Below, in pieces: positions 28,278-37,719 of a stretch of DNA of 64,000 nucleotides. The stretch comes from Methylicorpusculum oleiharenae. GTDB taxonomy: Bacteria > Pseudomonadota > Gammaproteobacteria > Methylococcales > Methylomonadaceae. Each line of letters starts with the position of its first letter. Within the stretch, counting starts at the first letter, position 1. The translations under genes and the position numbers were made by a program. The stretch spans positions 4,184,492 through 4,248,491 of the forward strand of contig NZ_WUTY02000001.1 of NCBI RefSeq assembly GCF_009828925.2, given 5' to 3'. The notes beneath the pieces were generated by a model. It saw only the letters and a list, made by a program, of their open reading frames with translations. It made no database searches and had not been told where the DNA came from.

Positions 28278-30517
28278 TTGGAGCGCCGTTTCCTTTTGTT
28301 TTTAATCGCTGCTGATCCGGTTTTTTTAAAAAGCTCGAAATCAATTTTCTTTTCGTCCAGATCGACTCTGACAACCTTGACCTGCACAGAATCACCCAAC
28401 CGATAGCGCATGCCAGTGCGTTCACCTATCAATTGATGACTGGAGGGGTCGAATTTGAAAAAATCCTGCGCCAGATTGGATACATGCACCAAGCCTTCAA
28501 CATAGATATCAACCAATTCAACGAAAAAACCGAATGAAGTTACGGCCGATATAATACCCGGAAACACCTCACCAACCTTATCCATCATGTATTCGCATTT
28601 CAGCCAATTGACCACGTCACGCGTCGCTTCATCAGCCCTGCGTTCGCACGAGGAGCAGTGCTCACCCAACGCAACCATGTCCGAAATGCCATAGAAAAAA
28701 CTTTCAGGCGGTTTATTCTGCAACGCATGTTTGATCGCTCGGTGAACCAACAGATCGGGATAACGGCGTATCGGCGAAGTAAAATGCGCATACGCATCCA
28801 GAGCCAAACCGAAATGGCCTTTAATTTCTGGACTGTAAACGGCTTGTGACATGGAGCGAAGCAAAACTGTCTGGATCAAATGCGCATCCGGCCTGTCTTT
28901 GACAGACTCCAGTAATTTCATGTAATCCAAAGGTGTCGGTTGCGCTTCTCCTGACAGGTGAAGCCCTAATTCACCTAGAAAAGTTTTTAACGCCAGTAAC
29001 TTTTCGGGACCGGGCCCTTCATGAATTCTCAGTAATTTTGGGATTTTTTTTCTGTTTAAAAACCGCGCAGCAGCCATGTTGGCGGTTATCATGAACTCCT
29101 CAATCAGCTTATGCGCATCATTTCGGACGACGGGAACGATTTTTTCAATTTTTCTCTCGGCGCCAAACAGGATTCTGGTTTCCTGGGTGTCAAAATCCAT
29201 TGCCCCCCTCTCCTCTCTTCTTTGACGCATTGCTTTAAAGAGCGAGTAGGTTTCGTTTAGATGAGGCACCAGCGGTTTATATTTCTTCTTCAGTGCCTGA
29301 TTATCCTCTACGAGAATTTGGGCCACTTCGGTGTAGGTTAATCTGGCATGAGAGCGCATTACCGCCTCATAAAAACTGGATCTCAACACAGTCCCTTCAG
29401 TGTTGATAACCAGCTCACAGACCATGCAAAGACGGTCAACGTCCGGATTCAGAGAACATAAGCCGTTAGACAATATCTCCGGTAACATGGGAATGACTTT
29501 TTCAGGAAAATAAACCGACGTACTGCGGTTTTTTGCTTCCTGATCCAGTTCGCTGTTGATTTGTACGTAGTAGGAAACATCGGCAATTGCTACCCACAGT
29601 TTCCAGCCGTTTTTGGTTTTGCGGACAAACACAGCATCATCAAAATCTCTGGCGTCTTCGCCATCAATAGTGACCAGCGGCAATGCTCTCAGATCGACTC
29701 GATTGGCTTTGGCCGACTCAGGCACCTGGTCGCTGAGCGACTCGATTTCCGTTAATAAAGCATCCGGCCAGAGATAAGGTAATTCATGAGAACGCACCGC
29801 CATCTCGATTTCCATACCCGGCGCTAAATGGCGCCCCAGTATTTCAACCACTTTTCCTATAGGCTGACGGCTTCTCGACGGTTGTTCGATAATGTCAACA
29901 ACAACGATCTGACCTTTCTCGGCAGCCCCGATTTCGGTATGCGGGATCAAGACATCCTGTGCGATATTTTTATTTTCAGGAACCACATAACTTACACCAC
30001 GTTCATGAAAAAAGCGGCCAACGACCTGCTTGGTGTTTCTCTCAAGCACTTCAACCAGAGTCCCTTCTTTTCGGCCTTTTCTATCAACACCGGAAACTCT
30101 CACCAAGGCCCTGTCATTATGCATTAATGACCGCATCTCTCTGGGTGATAAAAATAAATCCGGCGAGCCATCATCCGGTCTTAAAAAACCGAAACCATCG
30201 GAGTGGCCCAGGATGCGTCCGGCAATTAAATCTTTTCCGTCGACCAGAAAATATTTTTGCCGGCGGTTGAACATCAGCTGACCATCGCGCTCCATCGCTC
30301 TGAGCCGTCGTCGAAGCGCCTCAACTTGCTCTTCATCGGCGAGATCGAACTCTGCAGAAATTTCTTCACGCGATAAGGGTTTGCCAATCGTTCCGATTAA
30401 CTCAAGTATCAGCTCACGACTGGGTATTGGATTTTCATACTTGGCTGCTTCTCTAGCCGCGTACGGGTCTTTGGACGCTTTAAACGTAGTTTTTTTATTT
30501 TTGGACTTCAATGTCAT
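28274..30517 (-). CDS. rnr: Ribonuclease R
   Basis: 747 aa. Order: N-terminal winged-helix (about 30-90), cold-shock domains (about 95-240), RNB catalytic domain starting near 270 with DGEDARDFDDAV (285-296), and a C-terminal S1 domain ending in a lysine-rich tail. It is a 3'-5' exonuclease that degrades structured RNA and works in rRNA quality control and trans-translation. It is coupled to rlmB. Confidence 0.96.
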   Translation of the reverse strand: MTLKSKNKKTTFKASKDPYAAREAAKYENPIPSRELILELIGTIGKPLSREEISAEFDLADEEQVEALRRRLRAMERDGQLMFNRRQKYFLVDGKDLIAGRILGHSDGFGFLRPDDGSPDLFLSPREMRSLMHNDRALVRVSGVDRKGRKEGTLVEVLERNTKQVVGRFFHERGVSYVVPENKNIAQDVLIPHTEIGAAEKGQIVVVDIIEQPSRSRQPIGKVVEILGRHLAPGMEIEMAVRSHELPYLWPDALLTEIESLSDQVPESAKANRVDLRALPLVTIDGEDARDFDDAVFVRKTKNGWKLWVAIADVSYYVQINSELDQEAKNRSTSVYFPEKVIPMLPEILSNGLCSLNPDVDRLCMVCELVINTEGTVLRSSFYEAVMRSHARLTYTEVAQILVEDNQALKKKYKPLVPHLNETYSLFKAMRQRREERGAMDFDTQETRILFGAERKIEKIVPVVRNDAHKLIEEFMITANMAAARFLNRKKIPKLLRIHEGPGPEKLLALKTFLGELGLHLSGEAQPTPLDYMKLLESVKDRPDAHLIQTVLLRSMSQAVYSPEIKGHFGLALDAYAHFTSPIRRYPDLLVHRAIKHALQNKPPESFFYGISDMVALGEHCSSCERRADEATRDVVNWLKCEYMMDKVGEVFPGIISAVTSFGFFVELVDIYVEGLVHVSNLAQDFFKFDPSSHQLIGERTGMRYRLGDSVQVKVVRVDLDEKKIDFELFKKTGSAAIKNKRKRRSK

Positions 30518-30558
30518 GTGTTCCTAAAGATTCATGATTAAAAAAGAAAGCAACTTGA

Positions 30559-30719
30559 TATACCCATCGTAGATCGAAATTCGACACCGGGGTGCCCGTC
30601 AAAGAACGCCGTAAATACATCCCTATAAGCTCTATGTCAGCATCCATGCTGGCAAAGCCTTTGCCGAACAACCCGGTGCCTCCTTAGGCACTGCCGAAAT
30701 TTGAAGTGCGAAAGGTATA
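30559..30719 (+). repeat. MITE-like 161-bp repeat, copy D
   Basis: Full-length copy between rnr and tRNA-Leu, bounded by TATACC and GGTATA. It ends about 60 bp before the -35 box of the tRNA-Leu promoter. Confidence 0.88.
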
Positions 30720-30776
30720 GAACGCCATTTTAACAATCTCACGGCAATTATAAAAATGAAAAGACGTTCGATGCGC

Positions 30777-30805
30777 TTGACAAATAATAATGTTGTCCGT
30801 ATAGT
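30777..30805 (+). promoter_or_regulatory. Sigma-70 promoter of tRNA-Leu
   Basis: A perfect TTGACA -35 box and TATAGT -10 box are separated by 17 bp. A GC-rich discriminator (GCGCGCTC) follows, typical of stringently controlled stable-RNA promoters. Confidence 0.88.
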
Positions 30806-30838
30806 GCGCGCTCACTTCGCTGTTACAGCAAACCTCTT

Positions 30839-30925
30839 GCCGAGGTGGTGAAATTGGTAGACACGCTAGCTTCAGGTGCTAGTGCTCGAAAGGGCGTGGA
30901 GGTTCAAGTCCTCTCCTCGGCACCA
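30839..30925 (+). tRNA. tRNA-Leu (anticodon CAG)
   Basis: 87 nt with the long variable arm of class II tRNAs. Acceptor GCCGAGG pairs with CCTCGGC, the anticodon loop TTCAGGT gives CAG, the T arm has GGTTCAAGTCC, and ACCA is encoded. Its last 18 nt are repeated at 45101-45118, marking it as the integration site of the downstream element, which regenerates the tRNA 3' end. Confidence 0.97.
30908..30925 (+). repeat. attL core of the integrative element
   Basis: GTCCTCTCCTCGGCACCA, the 3' end of tRNA-Leu, recurs exactly at 45101-45118. It is therefore the crossover core. Confidence 0.92.
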
Positions 30926-31048
30926 CAGCTTAATTTAACATAGCCTTTCAAAACACTTCAAGTTATTTATTTTCTTAAGAAATCAGCTTAATTTTTCGGT
31001 TTATTCCTGCCCGTTATTTTGCATTTTTACGCATTTTTCACTATTGTC

Positions 31049-31068
31049 TACACCATTTTTACACCATT
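31049..31068 (+). repeat. Left arm-type integrase/Xis sites
   Basis: Two direct copies of TACACCATT, at 31049 and 31060, are 11 bp apart, one helical turn. The inner right end carries the same TACACCA pair at the same spacing (45045 and 45056). Confidence 0.65.
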
Positions 31069-31104
31069 CCGAGCTTGTGCGAGGTCGGGTTAACAGGGGT
31101 TAGT

Positions 31105-32076
31105 GTGGCGACAATTATAAAGCGCGGTTCTACTTACCGGGTTCAGGTGTGCGTTGACGGTGTGCGTCGATCAGCAACAAAAGATACCAAACAGCAAGCG
31201 CGTGAATGGGCGCTGACTATGGAAGTCGAATTGAAAACCGGAAAACCGGCTGAAACGCTGGTCTATACGGTGGGTGATGCGCTGGAGCGTTACGGGCGGG
31301 AAGTGTCGGTGGGTAAGAAGGGTGAGCGGTGGGAGGTGATCCGGTTGGCCTTGCTGGGCCGTTATGCACTGGCAAGGGTGCGTCTGGCTGATTTAGCGCC
31401 TGAGGATCTGGCCTTGTGGCGGGATCAGCGCCTAAAGGAAGTGTCGGCGGCATCGGTTAATCGCGAACTAAATGTGCTGTCGTCGGTGTTTACCCATGCC
31501 AAACGGGAATGGCGGTGGCTGTCCGATAATCCGGTCCATGAAATTAAGCGGCCAAAGAACCCCCGGCCAAGGGACAGGCGTATAGATCCCGATGAGCTGC
31601 TGCGGGTGTTGGATGCGTTAGGTTATTCGCCCGATAAAGTTCCGGCAAAAAAAACACAACTGGTAGGTGCTTATTTTGTCCTGGCGATTGAAACGGCCTT
31701 AAGGTTGGGCGAGATTTGCGCGTTAACGGTTAATGATGCGGTGCTGGATCAGCGGTATTTGATCATTCGCGATTCAAAGAACGGAGATCAGCGACACGTT
31801 TCTTTATCGACAGTGGCCGTTGCGGTGATGAAACAGATCTTAGCTAGTGGCTTATCAGTCGATTCGGCCACGGCTGGACAGCTCTTCAGGAAGGCGATTA
31901 AACGCGCGGATATTACCGGGCTGCATTTCCATGATTCCCGGCATGAAGCCTTAACACGACTGGCTAGAAAGCTAGACGTTCTGGACCTAGCGCGAATGGT
32001 TGGGCATCGTGATGTTCGGTCGTTGATGATTTACTACAATGCGACAGCGTTTGAGATTGCCGGTAGACTGGGTTGA
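31105..32076 (+). CDS. int: Tyrosine recombinase (integrase)
   Basis: 323 aa from the GTG at 31105, which gives the usual phage-integrase N-terminus MATIIKRG and has AGGGG upstream. It has an N-terminal arm-binding domain, a SAM-like core-binding domain, and a C-terminal catalytic domain with Arg in TALRLGE, the HxxR pair HDSRH, His in VGHRD and Tyr in IYYNAT. It would integrate the element at tRNA-Leu. It lies about 180 bp from attL in the usual orientation. Confidence 0.93.
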   Translation: MATIIKRGSTYRVQVCVDGVRRSATKDTKQQAREWALTMEVELKTGKPAETLVYTVGDALERYGREVSVGKKGERWEVIRLALLGRYALARVRLADLAPEDLALWRDQRLKEVSAASVNRELNVLSSVFTHAKREWRWLSDNPVHEIKRPKNPRPRDRRIDPDELLRVLDALGYSPDKVPAKKTQLVGAYFVLAIETALRLGEICALTVNDAVLDQRYLIIRDSKNGDQRHVSLSTVAVAVMKQILASGLSVDSATAGQLFRKAIKRADITGLHFHDSRHEALTRLARKLDVLDLARMVGHRDVRSLMIYYNATAFEIAGRLG

Positions 32077-32287
32077 TTGAAAAATTAGGCTTTTCGCTTT
32101 AATAAGGCATTTGATAGAATCTGTTTTACCGGATAGGCCACGCGGGCCGATAAGAGGGAGTCGTTAACCCTTTTCCGGCATTACCTCATAACGCGCACAC
32201 TTAACGGAGTGCATCCCATGTTCAAGCCGCCCCACATAATCAGATTATCATTCTGCCGAGAACTGCTCATGCCTTGAGCGTTGCGTC

Positions 32288-32821
32288 ATGGCTGGATCTG
32301 GCAACCATCGAAAAGAACGCGTCAATGATGCGCCCACACCTACGCGTCAAACATTATTAGGCGGAGTCTGCACATCGTTAACGAAGGAAGAGATTGTCCG
32401 GCGTGACGTTGCCAAAGAAGCGATTGAAGCTTGCCGGGTAATCCTGGAGGAAATTTTAAGTGCTTATGCTGATGGCGAGCTGACATTTGAGAACGCAATA
32501 AAAACAGCAACCGAGGCAAGCAAGGCCGAACGCGTCCCTCGCGACTATCAAGCAAAAAAGATGCTTGCTGCATTTGTTCAAGCGTTAGTTAACATCACCC
32601 CAAAACCACGGACCAAATCAAGCGCCCGCTCTCAACCTTCCTGGTTAAAGAAGCTTGCTATAGAGCTTGTCAGTCTGGTTGTTGAGAAAGAAAGTCTGCC
32701 AAAATCCCGTGAATCAAAAAATCAAACGGCTTATGAGCGCGTATCGGAAATTTTAGACATGCGCGGAATAAAGCTATCTGTCCGAGAAATAGAACGGATT
32801 TATACTAAAAAACGTAATTAG
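32288..32821 (+). CDS. Unknown 177-aa protein of the element
   Basis: No recognised domain. It is mostly helical and charged, with a proline/lysine-rich linker (PKPRTKSSARSQP) at about 106-118 and a C-terminal segment ISVREIERIYTKKRN-like that could be a small HTH (RGIKLSVREIERIY). A DNA-binding or regulatory role is possible, but this is a guess. The start has no strong RBS; a later ATG is not available in the first third. Confidence 0.5.
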   Translation: MAGSGNHRKERVNDAPTPTRQTLLGGVCTSLTKEEIVRRDVAKEAIEACRVILEEILSAYADGELTFENAIKTATEASKAERVPRDYQAKKMLAAFVQALVNITPKPRTKSSARSQPSWLKKLAIELVSLVVEKESLPKSRESKNQTAYERVSEILDMRGIKLSVREIERIYTKKRN

Positions 32822-32972
32822 CCCCGGTCCGTCACCCTCGGCACGCCTCGCCACGTCTATATTGCGCAATCCCATAAAGATATTTAGACCCATTATCTCG
32901 AATTAGCGGGGTTTTTTCTGTGGTTTGGCATCAATATTATCAGGGCTCATTCATTCAAATGGGCTCAAACAG

Positions 32973-33233
32973 ATGGCAACACAAAATAAAGCAACAGACC
33001 GGAAAAGTAGAATTCCATTCTCGGTAAACCAATACCCGCCAATCGATTCAATCACCCGGGAGCTGCTGACAACCAATGAAGCAGCGTTTTACCTGTGTGT
33101 TAAACCCGCAACCTTGAATCGATGGAATTGTAAAAAAAATGGACCGATTAAAGCGACGTACATCGGCCGAAAAACACTTTACCGAATTGAGGACGTTAAA
33201 AAACTAATCAACGGTGAGGCGGTGAGCGTTTGA
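32973..33233 (+). CDS. AlpA/MerR-type HTH protein (excisionase-like)
   Basis: About 86 aa from the ATG at 32973. The C-terminal half is a winged-helix of the excisionase/MerR class: LLTTNEAAFYLCVKPATLNRW, then the wing ending YRIEDVKKLING. Such proteins bend DNA for excision or activate int and replication genes in satellites and plasmids. The stop overlaps the next start (TGATG), so it is coupled to the primase gene. Confidence 0.75.
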   Translation: MATQNKATDRKSRIPFSVNQYPPIDSITRELLTTNEAAFYLCVKPATLNRWNCKKNGPIKATYIGRKTLYRIEDVKKLINGEAVSV

Positions 33234-34180
33234 TGGACGGAGAAACGATAGAAGATAAGGCGCTCGCCACCCTTCTTGAGATGGGAATGATTCCTCCCAA
33301 GTCGCTTGCTCGTCGCGGCGGTTGGATTGAATGTTCAGTGGATAAGCCTGGGAACTCAGACGGCCGAGTGATGATTTTCGCCGATGGAAAGGGCGGCATA
33401 TGTCACAACTGGAAGGGCGGCGGAGAGCAGCGTACTTTTTTTCTGAATAGTGACGAAATTAAAACCCGGTCACTTTCAAAAGCAGAAAAAAGGCAAATCG
33501 AAAAAGCTAAACGCCAGGCCGAAGCAGATAGAGCCGCCAGATACGCAAAGGCTCAAAAATTAGCCATAAACTTTTGGGCGAACGGCAATCCGGCCACGGC
33601 TGATCATCCGTATCTAAAACGGAAGTCTGTGCTTCCCCACGGTACACGGCTTCATGACTATAAAGCAAAGCATCCCAGCGGCAACGGCACGATCACGATA
33701 CCCGGCTCGTTGATGATCCCCCTGTACAACGGCCAAGGCTTTATCGTCAGTTTGCAGTTCGTCTACCCTCACAAAAACCCGGTGCTAGGAAGAGACCGGA
33801 ACTTCTTAAGCGGCGCTCCGGCTGGCGGTCACTTTTGGTGGATCGGCAAACGCAGTACCGATCCAGATGAGCCGGTTTTGCTGTGTGAAGGGTTCGCCAC
33901 AGCGGCCACGCTACACGAGCAAACCGGATATCGCACTTACATGGCCTTTTCAAAAGATAGCCTTATCAAGGTCGCTCGATTACTCCGCGAACGCTTGCCG
34001 GATACGCCCATTACAATTTGTGCGGATAACGACACGGACCACCCGAAAGGCAATGTCGGCGTAAATGCAGCCAATGAGGCCGCTGAAGAAATCGGCGCCG
34101 CCGTTGCTATCCCGCCCATTCCAAACGCCGACTTTAACGACTACGCCGCGTATCTGAGGGAGCAAAATAATGAACAATGA
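33233..34180 (+). CDS. Toprim-domain primase-like protein
   Basis: 315 aa. An N-terminal zinc-less CHC2-like region (GRVMIFADGKGGICHNWKGG) is followed by a basic helix and a C-terminal Toprim domain with the acidic residues E in LLCEGFATAATLHE (about 219) and DNDTD (about 265-269). The layout resembles plasmid and satellite primases (TraC/P4 alpha-like). It would prime replication of the excised element. It overlaps the next gene by 11 bp. Confidence 0.85.
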   Translation: MDGETIEDKALATLLEMGMIPPKSLARRGGWIECSVDKPGNSDGRVMIFADGKGGICHNWKGGGEQRTFFLNSDEIKTRSLSKAEKRQIEKAKRQAEADRAARYAKAQKLAINFWANGNPATADHPYLKRKSVLPHGTRLHDYKAKHPSGNGTITIPGSLMIPLYNGQGFIVSLQFVYPHKNPVLGRDRNFLSGAPAGGHFWWIGKRSTDPDEPVLLCEGFATAATLHEQTGYRTYMAFSKDSLIKVARLLRERLPDTPITICADNDTDHPKGNVGVNAANEAAEEIGAAVAIPPIPNADFNDYAAYLREQNNEQ

Positions 34181-36173
34181 CGTTAGCAATAAACCCAGCA
34201 ATGTGAAATCCATCCTTGACGGCGCAAAGCCCAAAACGAAGAAAGGCAAAAGCGGCGGCGGTGCCAGCGATGAGATCATCATTTCCCCTGAGTACATGAT
34301 TAAAGACGGGCGGCCTGTTCAGCGTTACTGCAAGGCGAACGGCGATTTAAAATACATCCAGCTTGCGGATTCAGTGTTCAAGCTGGAAAGACAGATTATT
34401 CTCGAAACCTGTCTGAGTAAAAAAGCCGAAAAAAGTCTACTGGTATCTGCTCGGCGCTATGACGGAGTAAATCTTCCCGCCGTTGAAATCCCTAACGATG
34501 ACTTCAACAGTAGCCGGTCAAACTGGCCGAATTTGTATTTTGACACACGCGTTTACATTCCGGCAGGCATCTCAATCATTCAACACCTAAAATGCCTGAC
34601 CGAACTCCATTCGAAACAAATTCACGGCGGTGACCTTCCGGTCAAGACGGTTTATGACTATACAGGCTGGAAGGAAATTGATAACAAGTGGTGTTTTTTA
34701 ACGGGCTCAGGCGCTATTACTGAGAACGGCCTGTCCACGGATGTAGAGGTAAGGATGGGCGATGCCAATAACGAGCGATACCGGCTCCCCCCTCCTCTTG
34801 TCGGTGACGAATTAAGAGAAGCAACCGCGATTGTTTTGAAGTTGCTCGACGTTTGCCCCAATAAACCTGAAGTGGGCATCATGCTGCTTGCTGCGGTTGC
34901 GCGAGCGCCTTTGATCTCTGTACTGAAGTGCAGTGTTACCATCTGGCTGTACGGTGAGACGGGATCGCACAAGTCGGAGTTCGCCGCACTGGTTCTTGGA
35001 TTTTTTGGCGAATTTGACGCACAAAGCGCCCCGGGAAACTTTTCAGACAGCGCGGCTAACCGCGAATTAAAACTCTTCCAGGCCAAAGACGTTGTCTCAG
35101 TTATCGATGACTTCATACCGCCGAAAAACAAAATGGAGGCCGACAAGATGCACAGTGACGCGGCTCGCCTTATTCGTAATACCGGCAACGGCGTAGCCGC
35201 AGGACGATGTGAGAAAGACGGATCTGGCAGAAAGGACCGGCTCTGCCGGGCTTTGCCAATCGTCACCGCTGAAGATTTGCCGCGCGGTGAGTCAATACTT
35301 GGTCGAGCAATTATCATTAGCCTATCTGAGCACGACTTTAGCGAGGACACACTAACAGAGCTACAGCGCGCCAGGGAGGATAAAGTTTTATCAGGCTTTA
35401 TGTCGAGTTACCTGCAATGGCTTGCGCCTCGTATACCGCAATACCAGCCCAAAGGGGAGGCGAGTTTTAAAAAGTTTTGTGATGAGTATGCTCGCGAGTA
35501 TCGTCACCTTGAAATTAAAAAAACCCACGCCCGAGCCCCGGCCAATTTCGCCAATTTTGTCGCGGGGCTTGACGTGCTCGGGCGGTTCCTCGATGACTTG
35601 CAATTATTACCGGGCGGCACAAAGAGTATTGACCTTTTGAAACGTGCGGAGGCTGCTTTCAAAGAATTGATGGTCGACCAGTCGACCTACAAAGCCGTCG
35701 AGGATGGCGTTCAAGTGTTTCTTAACAACATTGTTACGCTACTGGTGAGTAAGTCCGTGCATCTTATCGATCACAAAGACCCAGACAAGCCAGCCGGTGG
35801 GACGAATACCACCGCAATCAAATGGGGGTGGAAACTGGTCAGTACCCAGATTGGCGGCGATAAATCGTACGGTCCAGCAGGGGACTGTATCGGTTATTTC
35901 GATATTGACCGTAATCTAGTGTACCTGGAGCCCGGCCTTGTAGAAAAGGCGCTTGCTCGGCATTGCGCACATGCCCCTATCGGTATGAGCATGTTAAGCC
36001 TTAAGCGGCGGTTACTGAGCCAAGGAAAGTTGGCAGATTGGAACAAGACCGACAATCGCGCAGAGAAGAAGGTTGCAACGCCTGTTCATGGCAACGCCCG
36101 GCCTTATGTTTTGGTGTTCGATCCGGGTACTTTTTACCCCACTGCAACAGCAAAATCCGACGAAAACGGCTAA
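34170..36173 (+). CDS. DUF927-like replication ATPase
   Basis: 667 aa. The Walker A motif is GETGSHKS (262-269), and the Walker B-like segment is VVSVIDDFIPPKNK. DUF927 proteins are P-loop ATPases found with Toprim primases in mobile elements and act as predicted replicative helicases. The stop at 36173 is followed at once by the iteron region, so the primase, the ATPase and a putative origin form one replication module. Confidence 0.82.
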   Translation: MNNDVSNKPSNVKSILDGAKPKTKKGKSGGGASDEIIISPEYMIKDGRPVQRYCKANGDLKYIQLADSVFKLERQIILETCLSKKAEKSLLVSARRYDGVNLPAVEIPNDDFNSSRSNWPNLYFDTRVYIPAGISIIQHLKCLTELHSKQIHGGDLPVKTVYDYTGWKEIDNKWCFLTGSGAITENGLSTDVEVRMGDANNERYRLPPPLVGDELREATAIVLKLLDVCPNKPEVGIMLLAAVARAPLISVLKCSVTIWLYGETGSHKSEFAALVLGFFGEFDAQSAPGNFSDSAANRELKLFQAKDVVSVIDDFIPPKNKMEADKMHSDAARLIRNTGNGVAAGRCEKDGSGRKDRLCRALPIVTAEDLPRGESILGRAIIISLSEHDFSEDTLTELQRAREDKVLSGFMSSYLQWLAPRIPQYQPKGEASFKKFCDEYAREYRHLEIKKTHARAPANFANFVAGLDVLGRFLDDLQLLPGGTKSIDLLKRAEAAFKELMVDQSTYKAVEDGVQVFLNNIVTLLVSKSVHLIDHKDPDKPAGGTNTTAIKWGWKLVSTQIGGDKSYGPAGDCIGYFDIDRNLVYLEPGLVEKALARHCAHAPIGMSMLSLKRRLLSQGKLADWNKTDNRAEKKVATPVHGNARPYVLVFDPGTFYPTATAKSDENG

Positions 36174-36500
36174 CTGTCCAAAAAATCTTGGACAGTGTCC
36201 AAGATTTTTATGATCAGAAAACCGCTGAAGGCCGCGTCATTGCTGACTCTGTCCAAACTGTCCAAGATGTCCAAGAAAAAAACACACCCCCCTTTTATAT
36301 AAAAAATATAAAAGGCGTGTGTCTATAGACGCAAACGTGTAAATATTTTTCCACAACACCCTTATATATATTTTTTTTGGACATCTTGGACAGAATATAT
36401 ATATATCGAATACAGCCCTTGATATAGCTGGATTCTTACTGTCCAAAACGACCTAAAAAAACTTGGACAGTAGGCCTCGTTTTTTGGACAGTTTGGACAG
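36174..36500. other. Putative origin: 12 TGTCCAA iterons around AT-rich core
   Basis: The 7-mer TGTCCAA or its complement TTGGACA occurs 12 times: 36175, 36188, 36196, 36250, 36259, 36268, 36377, 36386, 36440, 36463, 36484 and 36493. Several copies are spaced 9 bp in direct order. Left copies point mainly right and right copies mainly left. Between them lies an AT-rich tract (36344-36378 and 36395-36406) that could melt, and a hairpin of ACACAC/GTGTGT with CCTTTTATAT/ATATAAAAGG arms. It follows the primase and ATPase genes directly. Confidence 0.75.
36181..36209. terminator. Perfect palindrome after the ATPase gene
   Basis: AAAAATCTTGGACA-G-TGTCCAAGATTTTT is a 14-bp perfect inverted repeat that incorporates two iterons and ends in T5. 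It can act as a bidirectional terminator as well as a protein-binding site. Confidence 0.6.
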
Positions 36501-36532
36501 TTGGAAGTGGAAAACACATTTTTTAACGCCTA

Positions 36533-36802
36533 ATGACATCTAAAATTGCAGCCAAAATGACACCTAAACCCATTATTTCTGAAAAATTTGTAGCCAAAAG
36601 CGTCTATATAGGTGTCTATTTTGAGAAAAAAACCAAAAAACAGATTTACATTGATGGGCTTTTTTGCGACAGCCACTTATCCGGCTTGATTTCTTTAGGT
36701 GCGGTCAGGTTTATAAAAATGGGCTTTTCAACCGCTCCGATGATTTCCAAAAACAACCCTGCGCAAATGTGTGTCTATGAGGCGCAAACGTGCGTCATGT
36801 AG
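36533..36802 (+). CDS. Unknown 89-aa protein (doubtful)
   Basis: The frame is open between the iteron region and the next gene, but there is no RBS and no recognisable domain. It ends in a stretch that repeats part of the iteron region (GTGTGTCTAT...GCGCAAACGTG), so part of it may be control DNA rather than coding. Confidence 0.3.
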   Translation: MTSKIAAKMTPKPIISEKFVAKSVYIGVYFEKKTKKQIYIDGLFCDSHLSGLISLGAVRFIKMGFSTAPMISKNNPAQMCVYEAQTCVM

Positions 36803-37302
36803 CCAATGATGCGGTGGTTAGACTGTTCGCCGCCTGGTTAAAGCTGTTTTCCGTTAGCGGATACCAACCCAGCAGCAATAGATCGCCCACGCTTCTTGAG
36901 CGGCCTGACAGCCTGGTTAAGCTCGACTTTGCTAACCGGGATCAGTGGACGCTCTCAGACTGGCGTGATTACGCCACTCACTTAGAACACCGCCGTTATC
37001 AACCTGGATCTCGACACCTGCCAAGTGGTAACGGCTTTAGCACCCTGCTTTGCCGTGACGCGTCGAAAAAATCAAAAAGAGGCCGCAAGCCCAGCATTGA
37101 ATTAAACGCCGCTATCGATGACTACATTAGCCAGATTCACGCGCTGCAATGCCGGTCTTTAGAAAAGCTATCGGATAAAAAAGCAATACGCTTGATTGAT
37201 AAAGCGCTGGGCGGTCGTCCGGCATTGCTTGCGCACTTATCTCTGCGAACATTCCAAAATCACTTAACGATAAAGCGCAATCAAGGCAAAAAACCCTGTT
37301 AA
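36790..37302 (+). CDS. Unknown 170-aa protein of the element
   Basis: It starts at a GTG that overlaps the previous frame by 13 bp. It has a basic middle segment KKSKRGRKPS (about 95-104), reminiscent of an AT-hook/GRKP tail, followed by a helical C-terminal half. It may bind DNA, but I recognise no family. Confidence 0.5.
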   Translation: MRHVANDAVVRLFAAWLKLFSVSGYQPSSNRSPTLLERPDSLVKLDFANRDQWTLSDWRDYATHLEHRRYQPGSRHLPSGNGFSTLLCRDASKKSKRGRKPSIELNAAIDDYISQIHALQCRSLEKLSDKKAIRLIDKALGGRPALLAHLSLRTFQNHLTIKRNQGKKPC

Positions 37303-37428
37303 ATCAATGGCGTTTTGTCCCGCTAATGTATGCGCTTATACCAATGAATTAACGGGATTTTATTCAAAAGGAGTTCCAGGCTAGCTGCGGTATCATATCT
37401 TCAACCTGTTGTATAGAGTTAATTAGAA

Positions 37429-37719
37429 ATGAGTGAACGCATTGTTGCCAAAGTCAGAAATGAGCATCTAAAAAAGGTCAAGGACGTTGAAACGGATCTG
37501 ATTGATCTGATACCGGATATCAACGACCTCACCCAACGCGCTGGCGTTATTGGCTCTAAGTTAGTCGGAGTAAACCCATCAGGTTATCGAGAGCTGTTAA
37601 TCCTTGAACAGTTTGCGGATATATGGCAACTCTTAAGCAACTTAGCACTTACCGTTAACCACCTGCTAACGAATGAAGAGCCCGAAGAAGAGACACAGGA
37701 AAGCGACGAATGGAATTAA
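37429..37719 (+). CDS. Unknown 96-aa acidic protein
   Basis: Helical, ending in a very acidic tail (NEEPEEETQESDEWN). No known domain. It overlaps the next gene by 10 bp, and begins an operon-like run of small genes that reaches 40424. Confidence 0.55.
   Translation: MSERIVAKVRNEHLKKVKDVETDLIDLIPDINDLTQRAGVIGSKLVGVNPSGYRELLILEQFADIWQLLSNLALTVNHLLTNEEPEEETQESDEWN

Noticed and set aside
32218-32277. 19-codon frame MFKPPHIIRLSFC-type with ACGGAG upstream
   Set aside because: It could be a leader peptide of the 32288 gene, but no attenuator hairpin or codon pattern supports it.
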